Below, in pieces: positions 33,343 through 41,670 of a stretch of 64,000 bases of DNA (positions within the stretch are counted from its first letter, which is position 1; the number at the start of each line of letters is the position of its first letter). Source of the stretch: a virus. A program made the position numbers and the translations under genes. The notes beneath the pieces were generated by a model. The model did no database searches. It was given only the letters and a program-made list of their open reading frames with translations, and was not told the origin of the DNA. The DNA is taken from the IMG/VR virus record IMGVR_UViG_3300025889_000088, positions 1 through 64,000 of that record; one strand, written 5' to 3'.

Positions 33343-33853
33343 TATCTCGTTTCCATATCTCAAACTTACATTTACCATGGACTTCTTCTTCGTATGTTAG
33401 GTGGAAGTCACCAAGAGCAAGTCCTAGTTCCGGTAGGAAAGTATCGCCTTCATACTCACCATAAACATTCGTTAGATATATTGTATCAACTATTGGTAGG
33501 GCTTGTCTATATATTTCTGCGCCACCAATGATGAAACATTGGAAACATTGTTTATCGCTATTATCACGCCAGTAAGCATTGAGCTTTGGTAAAAAGTCTG
33601 CACCAAGACGACCATACATTCCTTCTGATTCCACTGTCCATTCTTTTGGATGACTACGGGAAATAACGTAGTTTTGACGGGATGGCAACGGACGGCTTGG
33701 CAATGAGTCCCAAGTCTTCCTTCCCATAACAACTGCATGGCCTTTGGTGTGCTTACGAAACCACGCCATATCTTCATCGATACGAGGCCAAGGAAGAGCG
33801 TTACCGTTTCCGATAACGCCATTCTCCGCAACCGCCACGATTAGATTGATCAT
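33326..33853 (-). CDS. frd: dihydrofolate reductase
   Basis: Reduces dihydrofolate to tetrahydrofolate, regenerating the cofactor used by ThyA. Family features: INLIVAVAENGVIGNGNALPW (Met20-loop region), VMGRKTWDSLP, NYVISRS, then CFIIGGAEIYRQAL and the TIYLTNV strand. 175 aa, normal length. ATGA overlap with the upstream 146-aa gene. Confidence 0.95.
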   Translation of the reverse strand: MINLIVAVAENGVIGNGNALPWPRIDEDMAWFRKHTKGHAVVMGRKTWDSLPSRPLPSRQNYVISRSHPKEWTVESEGMYGRLGADFLPKLNAYWRDNSDKQCFQCFIIGGAEIYRQALPIVDTIYLTNVYGEYEGDTFLPELGLALGDFHLTYEEEVHGKCKFEIWKRDNGPKI

Positions 33854-34290
33854 TGAAAGGGGTCAGCCCATCCTACTAGTTCATCTTGTGTATCAGTGTC
33901 TTTCCAGATAATAATATTCATAATATCTGCTTCAAACTTGGTGCGACTTCGTAGTGCTTCCAATAGACGATCCTGGTCAACTACTTCATAGATTTTCATA
34001 TTATGCATATCGTGGTCTGGATTATTGAGGATACGGGATTTCCCCACGTACCAAGTAGCATCCTTTTCACGATAAACCAGCATTGCGTCAGATGGTTCTT
34101 CACCAGTGCGATGAAGTTTTCCTTTACCGCTCAGAACCTTTTTACCTTTACCCTGTTCGGCAGCATCAATGATGGATTGATTCTTTAGCTTTCTATTGAT
34201 TGTTTCAACATCGTCTTTGGTGAGTTTCATGTCTTCTTGTTCTGATTCGCTAGGTTTATTGTTACCCTTACCTTTACTAACTTTTACCAT
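33850..34290 (-). CDS. unknown basic/mixed protein (146 aa)
   Basis: Not recognised. The Lys/Gly-rich N-terminus (VKVSKGKGNNKPSESEQED and KGKKVLSGKGKLHRTGEEP) looks disordered. The C-terminal half has strands and helices (DATWYVGKSRILNNPDHDMH). Operonic between clpP and DHFR with 1-4-nt overlaps. Confidence 0.5.
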   Translation of the reverse strand: MVKVSKGKGNNKPSESEQEDMKLTKDDVETINRKLKNQSIIDAAEQGKGKKVLSGKGKLHRTGEEPSDAMLVYREKDATWYVGKSRILNNPDHDMHNMKIYEVVDQDRLLEALRSRTKFEADIMNIIIWKDTDTQDELVGWADPFQ

Positions 34291-34847
34291 CAGTATGTCT
34301 CCTTGATTTTATCACAGATGTTTAGTTTCTTTGCTTCTTTTGCGTCTAACCATACATCCGTTGCTGGTAGAAGCTTCTCACGGATTTGCTTATCGGATAA
34401 TCCAGTACATTTCTTATAATGGTCAACCATCCGCTTGCTTGTTAGTTCGTATTCTTTTACCACACCGTATAACTCGTGTTCCTTTCCGAATGAACCCCAA
34501 GAATACTGATGGGATAGGATAGATGTATTTGGCGTAAGAACACGATGCCCTTTCTCGCCAGCAATAAATGTAAGCAACCCACAAGAAGCAATCATACCAA
34601 CACCAACGGTTCGTACAGGAATAGATGAACCTTTCATCGTATCAATCAGGGCGAAACATGCATTCACATCACCACCTGGAGAACAGATGATTAGGGTCAG
34701 ATGTGATTTCTTTTTAGGTGCTAGGTTTTCATTGATAATCCACTCAACGATTGGTTTGACTGTATCTTGTGAAAACTCACTCATCATAAGATACATGCCT
34801 TTTTCACCCATTGGTGGACCTTGGTTTTGATTTTCTTGATTGCTCAT
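34290..34847 (-). CDS. clpP: ClpP-like serine protease
   Basis: Proteolytic subunit of a Clp-type protease. The catalytic triad is visible: Ser88 in M-I-A-S-C-G, His113 in SILSHQ and Asp164 in ATDVW; oxyanion SPGGD at 56-60. Length 185 aa is typical. The Ser is followed by Cys instead of the usual Met/Ala, a minor variation. It is near clpA (35829-38132) with only two small genes between. T4-like phages use a different protease for head maturation, so this is more likely partnered with the phage ClpA; use as a prohead protease is an alternative. Confidence 0.9.
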   Translation of the reverse strand: MSNQENQNQGPPMGEKGMYLMMSEFSQDTVKPIVEWIINENLAPKKKSHLTLIICSPGGDVNACFALIDTMKGSSIPVRTVGVGMIASCGLLTFIAGEKGHRVLTPNTSILSHQYSWGSFGKEHELYGVVKEYELTSKRMVDHYKKCTGLSDKQIREKLLPATDVWLDAKEAKKLNICDKIKETY

Positions 34848-34848
34848 A

Positions 34849-35178
34849 TTATACCTTTTCTACTTTTGGTTTTCTTCCAGGCTTTTTGCCTACTTTGCGT
34901 GGTGTACCGTCTTCATTTAGATTGAACGCTTTAGAAATACGATCCAAGTTCATTCCACCAACATGAGTAATATCTTCATGAGTAAACGAGAAGAAGATAT
35001 TTGGTTCACGCATATTATAGCCTTTGAACTTAGATGTATTTACCCCAGTGAGAATCAGTTCCTTAGAAACTCGCACAGGGTCACCACCAATACCACGGGA
35101 TGTAACAACGGCAGTGACTTTGGTTTCTTCTTGAATCACGTTTAGTTCAATAAGTTTATTCGCTAATGTTAAGTTCAT
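34849..35178 (-). CDS. unknown protein with AT-hook-like tail (109 aa)
   Basis: Start placed at ATG 35178 (MNLTLANKLIELNVIQ), preceded by AGGAC; an upstream start would lie inside the previous gene. The central strand pattern reads VTAVVTSRGIGGDPVRVSKE and ends NIFFSFTHEDITHVGG. The C-terminus RKVGKKPGRKPKVEK resembles an AT-hook/basic DNA-binding tail. Function unknown. Confidence 0.55.
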   Translation of the reverse strand: MNLTLANKLIELNVIQEETKVTAVVTSRGIGGDPVRVSKELILTGVNTSKFKGYNMREPNIFFSFTHEDITHVGGMNLDRISKAFNLNEDGTPRKVGKKPGRKPKVEKV

Positions 35179-35860
35179 TTTTTGTCCTATATTCATCGAT
35201 TTTTTTAACAGATTGGGCTGCATAGAACCCAAGGATGGTCATTTGCTTTTCGTCTTCAACATAAAGATATGGTCGTGAACCATACCAGAAACGCCCTCGC
35301 CTGATGGCGTTTTGCCATTCACCAGTAAACCTAAATGGTTCCTTGCCATCTTTACACTGGCTTTCGAAGTAATCCACAAAATGTTTTACATCATCAATCT
35401 CCCTATGGTCAATGAATACCTTGAAACGATACTTTTTGAAAGGTAAGTTATTACACACAACAATATTACGCTCTGAATCTTCGGTCAATGGAACAGGGTA
35501 ATATTCAAGTTCAGTAATATACACTGGTTTTGAGCTTACGACTTGGTGCCTATCATTATAGTCTTCCATCTTTCCAAGAAACCGCTGTAAGTCCTCTTCA
35601 CTCCTAAAGTAAGCGTACAACGAATACCACTCATATCTTGTTTTCACATCATCGAACTCAGCAGCAGTACGGCGTATATCTGCCACTATACTGTTGCTTC
35701 TATTCCAACGGGGATGATCCTCGTTTATTCTGATTCTCAGTTTGAATGCATACTTACGCCACCATAGTTTCTTTGCTTCGGTGATAACACATCCATAACT
35801 TCTAACAGTATTGATAACAGCCGTTTTCTCATGAATCGACTGTAATGATTCCTTGTTCAT
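35156..35860 (-). CDS. unknown protein (234 aa)
   Basis: Start set at ATG 35860 ([17 protein letters not shown]), with AGAGG upstream, overlapping the clpA end by 32 nt. Rich in aromatic and basic residues (TEAKKLWWRKYAFKLRIRIN and FWYGSRPYLYVEDEKQMTIL). Two similar strand-helix units (around 30-100 and 140-220) hint at an internal duplication, unproven. Not recognised. Confidence 0.55.
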   Translation of the reverse strand: MNKESLQSIHEKTAVINTVRSYGCVITEAKKLWWRKYAFKLRIRINEDHPRWNRSNSIVADIRRTAAEFDDVKTRYEWYSLYAYFRSEEDLQRFLGKMEDYNDRHQVVSSKPVYITELEYYPVPLTEDSERNIVVCNNLPFKKYRFKVFIDHREIDDVKHFVDYFESQCKDGKEPFRFTGEWQNAIRRGRFWYGSRPYLYVEDEKQMTILGFYAAQSVKKIDEYRTKNELNISE

Positions 35861-38132
35861 CAATAACCTCTTTTTCATTGATTTCCACTGGTAATGGTTT
35901 GGTAAACTCAAATACAACTTCGTTATCCTTATAGTCTACCACAACAATGCTACCCTTGTCAACCTTTTCGAACAGTAGTTTCTTGGACAGGGGAACCTTG
36001 ATTTCTTGGTCAATGGTACGAGCCAATGGACGAGCGCCCATCTTTGGATCGAAACCAGTATCCACAAGATACTCTACTAACGCATCTGTGGTACGGATTT
36101 TCATACCACGTTCACGGAGTAGATCGTTCACATCGTTCATAAACTTGGCAACAATCTTCTTCATAGAAAGTTTGTTCAGTTTACCGAACTTACATACCGC
36201 ATCTACACGGTTACGGAACTCTGGTGCAAAGAAGATTTCATATGCTTTATCATCTTCCCCTTCTTTCTCAAGGGAACCGAACCCAATAGAGTTTTTCTCC
36301 ATTTCGGCAGAGCCAAGGTTACTGGTCATAATGATAACACAGTTACGAGCATCGGCACGTTTGCCGTTGGCGGAAGTTACATACCCTTCATCCATCAACT
36401 GTAGAAGGACATTCATTACGTCAGGGTGTGCTTTCTCAACTTCGTCAAATAGGACAACAGCGTGTGGGTTCTGTTCAATCTGCTTGACCAACAGACCACC
36501 ACCGATATTACCGTCATCGTGCCCGACATAGCCAGGAGGGGCACCAATGAAACGGGCTACAGTATGCTTCTCTTGGTATTCACTCATATCAAAGCGTAGC
36601 AGTTTCATCGTTAGTTCACGGGACAACTGTTTAGCAAGTTCAGTCTTACCAACACCCGTTGGACCCATAAACATAAAGGTGCCGATTGGTTTATCGTGTG
36701 CTTTTAGACCAGCCTTGGCGACAAAGATTTTATCCAAGATGGTATCAACCACATTATCTTGACCGAACACATTGGTTTTGATATTTGGCTCAATATCAGC
36801 AAGATTTTCACTCTTTTCCTTTTCATCCATAGATGATACAGGAACACCAGTGATACGACTTAGTTCTCGTAGGATATCTGCTTTGCGGATAACAAAGTTC
36901 TTACGACCAAGTAGGCGTTGTTTAGCACAGGCACTATCAATAAGGTCAAGTGCCTTATCTGGTAGTTTCTTATCAGTCTGATAACGGACACTATAATCCA
37001 CCGCAGCGTGAATAGCATCCTGTTTGATAGCCTTGGCACTATGGAACTTTTTGAAATATCCAGCAAGACCATTCAAGATTTCTTTCGCAACTTCGGGGGA
37101 TGGTTCATCCACAGTTAGACGATAGAAACGGCGCATCAACGCACGGTCTTTCTCAAAACTATTGGAATATTCTTCCCAAGTAGTTGAAGCAATAACCTTC
37201 AAGTCACCACGGGAAAGAGCGGGTTTAATCATATTGGCGAAGTCTGGACCCCCAGCACTACCACCAGCACCCGCGCCACGCATCGTATGTGCTTCGTCAA
37301 TGAAAAGGATTGCCTTACCTTTGGCTTCCATAGCCTCAATAACTTCCTTGAGTTTTTCTTCAAACTCACCACGGAACTTTGAACCAGCGACCAGCGAACC
37401 AATATCAAGGTTCCATACAGTCCAACCTTCAAGGTAGTCTGGAACTTCACCTTTATTGATTTTTAGGGCAAGACCTTCGGCAATAGCAGTTTTACCAACG
37501 CCAGGGTCACCGACCATTAGAACATTTGACTTGGTGCGTCGAGCCAAGACTTGAGCAATATCATCAAGTTCTTCTTGGCGACCAATAACAGGGTCAATCT
37601 TACCCTTGGTGGCACGGTCATTTAGATTGGTACAGTATTCATCAAGGATATCATCTGCTTGTCGGTCGTTCATTTTGCCTTTCCTGGCACCTTTTTTGCC
37701 ACCGCCTACTTTTTTCTGTAGGGCATTCACAACTTCTTCTTTGGAGTTTACATATTTCAAAAGGAAATAGCAAGCGTGTGAGTTTGTTTCAGCAAGCATA
37801 CTTAGATATAGGTCAACAGCATCCATTTTGGTTCTACCGCTGAATAGAACCTGTGTATAAGCACGATTGAACACACGTTCAAGGGCGTGTGTCTTTTGTG
37901 GATTATTTGTAGTAACTTTGGGGATGTCATCGCGGTTTTGTAGATAAGTTTCAAGTTCTTCCCGTAGTCCATCAATATCTATATCTAGTTCAGTAAGTGC
38001 GGCAATGAAATCTTTGTCTTGAAGAACTCCGTGAAGAAGATGCTCAAGGGTTACATATTGGTGTTTTAGTTTGGATGCTTTGACAAGCGCCTTATCAATA
38101 ATATTATTGATTTCTGGACTTTCTTCAATCAT
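35829..38132 (-). CDS. clpA: ClpA-like AAA+ unfoldase
   Basis: Class I Clp ATPase of 767 aa. N-terminal Clp repeats lie at 1-150 ([14 protein letters not shown]). AAA-1 has Walker A G-D-P-G-V-G-K-T at 208-215 and Walker B LFIDEAH at 276-282. AAA-2 has G-P-T-G-V-G-K-T at 490-497 and [13 protein letters not shown] from 560. The tripeptide I-G-F at 616-618 ([11 protein letters not shown]) is at the position of the ClpP-docking IGF/IGL loop, and no ClpB-type middle domain is present. So it should thread substrates into ClpP. Overlaps dnaJ by 4 nt (ATGA). Confidence 0.93.
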   Translation of the reverse strand: MIEESPEINNIIDKALVKASKLKHQYVTLEHLLHGVLQDKDFIAALTELDIDIDGLREELETYLQNRDDIPKVTTNNPQKTHALERVFNRAYTQVLFSGRTKMDAVDLYLSMLAETNSHACYFLLKYVNSKEEVVNALQKKVGGGKKGARKGKMNDRQADDILDEYCTNLNDRATKGKIDPVIGRQEELDDIAQVLARRTKSNVLMVGDPGVGKTAIAEGLALKINKGEVPDYLEGWTVWNLDIGSLVAGSKFRGEFEEKLKEVIEAMEAKGKAILFIDEAHTMRGAGAGGSAGGPDFANMIKPALSRGDLKVIASTTWEEYSNSFEKDRALMRRFYRLTVDEPSPEVAKEILNGLAGYFKKFHSAKAIKQDAIHAAVDYSVRYQTDKKLPDKALDLIDSACAKQRLLGRKNFVIRKADILRELSRITGVPVSSMDEKEKSENLADIEPNIKTNVFGQDNVVDTILDKIFVAKAGLKAHDKPIGTFMFMGPTGVGKTELAKQLSRELTMKLLRFDMSEYQEKHTVARFIGAPPGYVGHDDGNIGGGLLVKQIEQNPHAVVLFDEVEKAHPDVMNVLLQLMDEGYVTSANGKRADARNCVIIMTSNLGSAEMEKNSIGFGSLEKEGEDDKAYEIFFAPEFRNRVDAVCKFGKLNKLSMKKIVAKFMNDVNDLLRERGMKIRTTDALVEYLVDTGFDPKMGARPLARTIDQEIKVPLSKKLLFEKVDKGSIVVVDYKDNEVVFEFTKPLPVEINEKEVIDEQGIITVDS

Positions 38133-38972
38133 GATTTTGCCTTTCTGATGTAGTCTAACTGTTCTGTTGATAGGTCAGTTGGTGTCTTGACGATAATCTG
38201 AACTAGAATATCGCCTGTGTTATTTCTGAAACGAAGACCCTCATTTTTCATTTTGAGGATTGCTCCGTATTGTGTTCCCTCTGGTATCTTGAGTTTTAGA
38301 TTCTTACCCGATAATGTTTGAATGATTTTTTCGGTGCCAAGTATAGCATCAATACTGTCTATAGTAATATTAGTTAGAAGGTCAAGTCCTTTCTTGACGA
38401 AACTCTCGTTATTCTTGATGTTTATTGTAACAAATAAATCGCCTCTTGTCAAGTCTTTATTTACATTGTCGCCAAGACCAGAATACTTGATGGTTTGCCC
38501 ATTTTCTATGTGGGCTGGAATGTTTATCTTTACTAGTTCTCTATCGCCATTACTCATACGCACACTTAAATGCTTCTCAATATCTCCGTCACCCTGTGCT
38601 AGTTCTTGTAGGTCTATGGCAAGGTTGATATTTAGATTATGGTTTCTTGCGTGTCTATGGCGTGTTCTAAATCCACCAGCGTTTTGACGAAACAGTTGTT
38701 CTTCCATTTGAGCAAATATATCTTGCATACCCATATGGTCTGAACGGAAATGAAATGAGTTCCCATTCATATCACCAAACGGATTAGGTGTGTCGTATTC
38801 TCTGCGTGTTTCTGGGTTTTTTAGGGTTTCATACGCTTCATTGATTTGTTTGAACTTTTCTTCATCGCCGCCCAAGTCAGGGTGATGCTGTTTAGCCAAC
38901 TTTTTATATGCTTCTTTGATTGTATTATCAGAAGCGTTCTTTTCAACGCCCAGAACTTTGTAATAGTCCATA
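38129..38972 (-). CDS. DnaJ/CbpA-like J-domain co-chaperone
   Basis: Start set at ATG 38972 (M-D-Y-Y-K-V-L-G-V, the usual J-domain opening) rather than the GTG at 38986. The J domain has HPD at 30-32. It is followed by a G/F-like linker and two C-terminal substrate-binding domains (GDIEKHLSVRMSNGDRELVKI and LRFRNNTGDILVQIIV), without zinc-finger CxxCxGxG repeats. That is the type II/CbpA layout. It should stimulate host DnaK. First gene of an operon with clpA; sigma70-like promoter at 39007-39035. Confidence 0.9.
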
Positions 38973-39006
38973 CTACTATTTACCACATAATATTATTCAC
39001 AGTAGT

Positions 39007-39035
39007 ATTATAGCATAAAGTGAAGGGGCTGTAAA
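39007..39035 (-). promoter_or_regulatory. sigma70-like promoter of the dnaJ-clpA operon
   Basis: Minus strand: TTTACA (39030-39035), 17 bp, TATAAT (39007-39012). The -35 lies in the loop and arm of the hairpin 39023-39042. This separates the J protein/ClpA unit from the lysis genes. Confidence 0.6.
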
Positions 39036-39042
39036 GCCCCTT
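39023..39042 (-). terminator. hairpin after the lysis cassette, possible terminator
   Basis: AAGGGGCT - 4-nt loop - AGCCCCTT, an 8-bp stem with strong GC pairing, 6 nt after the spanin-like stop (39049). On the minus strand it is followed by CACTTTA, a weak U tract, so termination may be partial. Confidence 0.5.
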
Positions 39043-39048
39043 TATAAG

Positions 39049-39285
39049 TTATTTTTTATTTTCTTCGCAGTTCTTAAACCACAATATATCGTGTTTGACG
39101 ATTTTCTCGCGGTCTTGCCGAACCTCTGGGTGTGTTTTTTGTGCTTCCCGCAATGCTTCAATAGACGCATCTGATAGAAGTAATGGTCTTACCCATGCAC
39201 ATCCATCTGATTTCACATCAGCAATATTTGCTTGAACGCATCCAGACAGAAGGACAACAGCACAAATAGCTAATACTTGTTTCAT
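39049..39285 (-). CDS. outer-membrane lipoprotein, o-spanin candidate (78 aa)
   Basis: A signal with lipobox MKQVLAICAVVLLSGC (Cys16). The short mature part has three further features: a Cys (DGCAW), a Pro/Leu segment and NC near the end. Size and position after the lysozyme, holin-like and i-spanin-like genes fit an Rz1-type outer-membrane spanin. Its start overlaps the 89-aa gene by 4 nt. Confidence 0.65.
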   Translation of the reverse strand: MKQVLAICAVVLLSGCVQANIADVKSDGCAWVRPLLLSDASIEALREAQKTHPEVRQDREKIVKHDILWFKNCEENKK

Positions 39286-39551
39286 CCTTCTTTCCTTTCT
39301 TTTCTTTCTGCCCTACGTTTAGCACGAAGCTCCCGCATCTTGGCGTCGAGATCGTCATCGGACATTTCCGAAACCTTTTCTGAAACAACTATAGATTCTT
39401 TGGCTTTTTCTGTTTCATCTTTTAGGGTTTCTTTTGTAACAATGTCGGCACCCTTTTCAATATTGGCAGCATCACGCTTATTGGACTCCCACATTTTGAT
39501 GAGTCCACCAATAATCTTTTCAAAAAGAACACCGGCTAGTTTTCCCCACAT
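39282..39551 (-). CDS. i-spanin-like or lysis-associated protein (89 aa)
   Basis: A short N-terminal hydrophobic/amphipathic segment (WGKLAGVLFEKIIGGLIKMW) is followed by a long charged coiled coil (ETEKAKESIVVSEKVSEMS) and a basic end (RAKRRAERKERKEG). That resembles inner-membrane spanin/Rz-like proteins: membrane anchor plus coiled coil. The N-terminal segment is weakly hydrophobic, so membrane anchoring is uncertain. Positioned between the holin-like and lipoprotein genes. Confidence 0.5.
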   Translation of the reverse strand: MWGKLAGVLFEKIIGGLIKMWESNKRDAANIEKGADIVTKETLKDETEKAKESIVVSEKVSEMSDDDLDAKMRELRAKRRAERKERKEG

Positions 39552-39553
39552 TG

Positions 39554-39757
39554 TTACTTGTCTTCTGCTTTATCTTTGGCTTTTCCGATGTTTAGGGCAA
39601 GCCAATCAACGACTTTATAAGCCTTGGCTACCCACTTATCATCTGTCGGTGTTGGGGTAACCGCAGCAATAGCTGATGCTGCTGTTACAATGGCAGTTGC
39701 CCAAGCTAGATATGTTGCTAGTGAGTCACCTGTCATTAGTGCGATAATACTTTCCAT
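39554..39757 (-). CDS. holin candidate (67 aa)
   Basis: A hydrophobic N-terminal two thirds (TYLAWATAIVTAASAIAAV) is followed by a Pro/Thr turn (TPTPTDDK) and a second amphipathic helix (VAKAYKVVDWLALNIGKAK). Size and location directly downstream of the lysozyme fit a small holin. A late-type octamer (39792-39799) precedes it, and GGAGATATC is the ribosome site. Function inferred from size and context. Confidence 0.55.
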   Translation of the reverse strand: MESIIALMTGDSLATYLAWATAIVTAASAIAAVTPTPTDDKWVAKAYKVVDWLALNIGKAKDKAEDK

Positions 39758-39791
39758 TTTTCGATATCTCCTTATGGTTTATGTACGTATA

Positions 39792-39799
39792 TATTTATA
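39792..39799 (-). promoter_or_regulatory. late promoter octamer TATAAATA
   Basis: A perfect octamer on the minus strand. The TAA stop of the lysozyme gene (39795-39797) lies inside it. It drives the holin-like and spanin-like genes. Confidence 0.65.
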
Positions 39800-40370
39800 C
39801 GTTTAGCATACGTTGGCGTAATCTTTCTGCACGGTTTGTGACTTGATTATACCAACGGCTATCTTTCATTTCTGCGGCAGCGGTTTTCCAGTTTCCTTCA
39901 TTCACCGCCGCTCTAAAGTTTTTAAACCTTGATAATCTGCGTCTTCCAAGGTTGAAGGACATATTTACTGTAATAAGTCTTACATCTTCTGGTAAGTTCC
40001 AAAAATCATCAAATAGTGTTTCAGCATCTTTTATGGAAATAGATACATCTTCTTCAAATGACGCTTGAACTCTTTGTTTTGATACTTTTGTTCCAACTTT
40101 CATACCCCATTCAGGATCGTGTTCTTTAATCAAATGACCAATCCCAAACGTTTCAAGACCAAGATGATCTAGATAGATTTCGTACTTTACACCTTCGTCA
40201 CGTTCAAGTTCCTTACGAAGTTTACCCATGAATGTGTCTTTTTTCTCTACTGTTTCTTCACGTTTCTTTGCTGCTTCTACTTTTCGCTGCGTTTTGGAAA
40301 TCTTTTTCTGCTTTACTGGTTCTTCTTTTACTGGTGAAAAAATACTTTTAATCCATCTGAAAAAACTCAT
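39795..40370 (-). CDS. endolysin, T4-lysozyme type, with N-terminal extension
   Basis: Muramidase cleaving the peptidoglycan sugar chain. The catalytic triad Glu59 (RDEG), Asp68 (YLDHLG) and Thr74 (ETFGIGH) has the T4 lysozyme spacing (9 and 6 residues), and a C-terminal helical lobe (NMSFNLGRRRLSRFKNFRAA) follows. The first 50 residues form an extra basic/amphipathic segment (FFRWIKSIFSPVKEEPVKQK), absent from T4 lysozyme, that could bind membrane or wall. No signal peptide, so release probably needs the holin. ATGA overlap with the 208-aa gene. Confidence 0.92.
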   Translation of the reverse strand: MSFFRWIKSIFSPVKEEPVKQKKISKTQRKVEAAKKREETVEKKDTFMGKLRKELERDEGVKYEIYLDHLGLETFGIGHLIKEHDPEWGMKVGTKVSKQRVQASFEEDVSISIKDAETLFDDFWNLPEDVRLITVNMSFNLGRRRLSRFKNFRAAVNEGNWKTAAAEMKDSRWYNQVTNRAERLRQRMLNV

Positions 40371-40993
40371 CTTTTATCCCTTACTCTGTTCACCTTGTAT
40401 CCGTCAACAGGTAGACCGGCTAGTGTTCTAATCTCATATTGACTTTCAGTGATTTCTTTATTTTTTACGGATGGAACAGCACTAGCCATCAATAGACCTT
40501 CAAGTTCATCCGCATCTTTCTTATTTTGATCCTGTAAATCACGATATTTCTTTGGACTTAGAGGAACAATGCGTTTCAAATCTTTTACGGTTAGGGGCCA
40601 TTCTGGTGTATTACGCTTACGGCTGGCACCATACTTGAACTTCCAATCTTTCGTGTTGGTAATGTTCTTCATATCCTTGATGATTTCAAGTAATCTTTCT
40701 GGGAAATCTAATCTACGCTCAAACTCAACAAATACCAAATACCAACTATCTTCATATTCTGATTGACTTGCTTCGGCGTCAAGAACATACTTATAACCTT
40801 TCTCAAGAAAACTTTCTAGGTCTGCTGCTGCTGCGCGATACTTTACCTTGAAAGATACAACGATAATCTGGTCATCATCGCCCATCTTCGCTTGGAACTC
40901 GTCAAGATGAACTTCATTGTGAACTAAATCTCTTAGTTCTTGTTTTTGTAGTCCCTCAAATAGTTGTGGTTTTTTATTGATGAAACTGTACAT
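40367..40993 (-). CDS. unknown protein, possibly virion-associated (208 aa)
   Basis: Starts MYSFINKKPQLFEG, where L-F-E at 11-13 could be a prohead-protease site. The body is mixed alpha/beta (DQIIVVSFKVKYRAAAADLE, SWYLVFVEFERRLDFPERL). No family recognised. It is coupled (1-nt overlap) to the 181-aa gene. Confidence 0.5.
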   Translation of the reverse strand: MYSFINKKPQLFEGLQKQELRDLVHNEVHLDEFQAKMGDDDQIIVVSFKVKYRAAAADLESFLEKGYKYVLDAEASQSEYEDSWYLVFVEFERRLDFPERLLEIIKDMKNITNTKDWKFKYGASRKRNTPEWPLTVKDLKRIVPLSPKKYRDLQDQNKKDADELEGLLMASAVPSVKNKEITESQYEIRTLAGLPVDGYKVNRVRDKR

Positions 40994-41538
40994 TATAATC
41001 CTAAGTCTAAATCTAGATCGTCTTCGGCGGCATCTGCTACATCGCCCATTGCAGCACCTTCTTCATCCAAATCCTGTTCCCAAGCTTGGTCAATATCTTC
41101 CATGTTGATATTCTTGCCTTCAATCTCAATAAACCCTTGGCGGATATCGCTAATCAAATCCTTGGGCATACGAATAGTAACCAACCAAATCTTCTTTCGC
41201 ATTTTCTTAGGTTTCTTGGTGCCAGGTTCAAAATCCTCTGGTGTCTCCACCTTCACAGGATACGTCATTTCTGTTTGCTGAAAGTGGATTTTGCAGTTAT
41301 AGTCCAAAAGACGGGTTGCGCCCTTTGGATCAGGCATCATTTTATAAGGATACATAAACTGGCAAGTAACCCAATACTTCTCAACTTCTGGTCCCTTTAC
41401 CAACTCACCGTTAATCCAGTTTTTGAAAGCATACATATCAACATTATCCATTACGCGCTCAAAATCGAGCAATGTGGATAGCATACTGTCTGTCATAAAG
41501 ATATCTTTGGTGTTTTCAATGACGGTTTTGAGTTCCAT
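40993..41538 (-). CDS. unknown protein (181 aa), late operon
   Basis: Central strand-rich domain (VEKYWVTCQFMYPYKMMPDP, IWLVTIRMPKDLISDI) and a very acidic C-terminus (DQAWEQDLDEEGAAMGDVAD). No family recognised. A CATAAATACTATA late-type element at 41560-41567 lies just upstream, so it is likely expressed late with the lysis cassette and may be structural. Confidence 0.5.
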   Translation of the reverse strand: MELKTVIENTKDIFMTDSMLSTLLDFERVMDNVDMYAFKNWINGELVKGPEVEKYWVTCQFMYPYKMMPDPKGATRLLDYNCKIHFQQTEMTYPVKVETPEDFEPGTKKPKKMRKKIWLVTIRMPKDLISDIRQGFIEIEGKNINMEDIDQAWEQDLDEEGAAMGDVADAAEDDLDLDLGL

Positions 41539-41559
41539 ACATAAATCCTTTGTCTATAG

Positions 41560-41567
41560 TATTTATG
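41560..41567 (-). promoter_or_regulatory. late promoter octamer CATAAATA
   Basis: Minus strand, followed by CTATAGAC; 21 nt before ATG 41538. One base from TATAAATA, with the CTAT extension of the T4 consensus present. Confidence 0.6.
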
Positions 41568-41595
41568 CTCTGAGTATCTTTATGTAGAGAATGAA

Positions 41596-41630
41596 GGGTG
41601 GCTATAGTGTAATATTGATTATAGCCACCC
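41596..41630 (-). terminator. strong hairpin after the transporter genes
   Basis: GGGTGGCTATA - 13-nt loop - TATAGCCACCC, an uninterrupted 11-bp stem. On the minus strand it follows the tctC-like stop (41671) by about 40 nt and precedes the late element of the next unit. The following TTCATTCTC is only a weak U tract. It probably bounds the tctA-tctC transcript. Confidence 0.6.
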
Positions 41631-41646
41631 CAAAACGTAACCGCCA

Positions 41647-41662
41647 CTGCTAAAAATAGCAG
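41647..41662 (-). terminator. small hairpin in the tctC 3' region
   Basis: CTGCTA - AAAA - TAGCAG (plus-strand reading), a 6-bp stem just after the tctC-like stop, upstream of the larger hairpin. May add to mRNA stability or termination. Confidence 0.35.
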
Positions 41663-41670
41663 TATTATTC

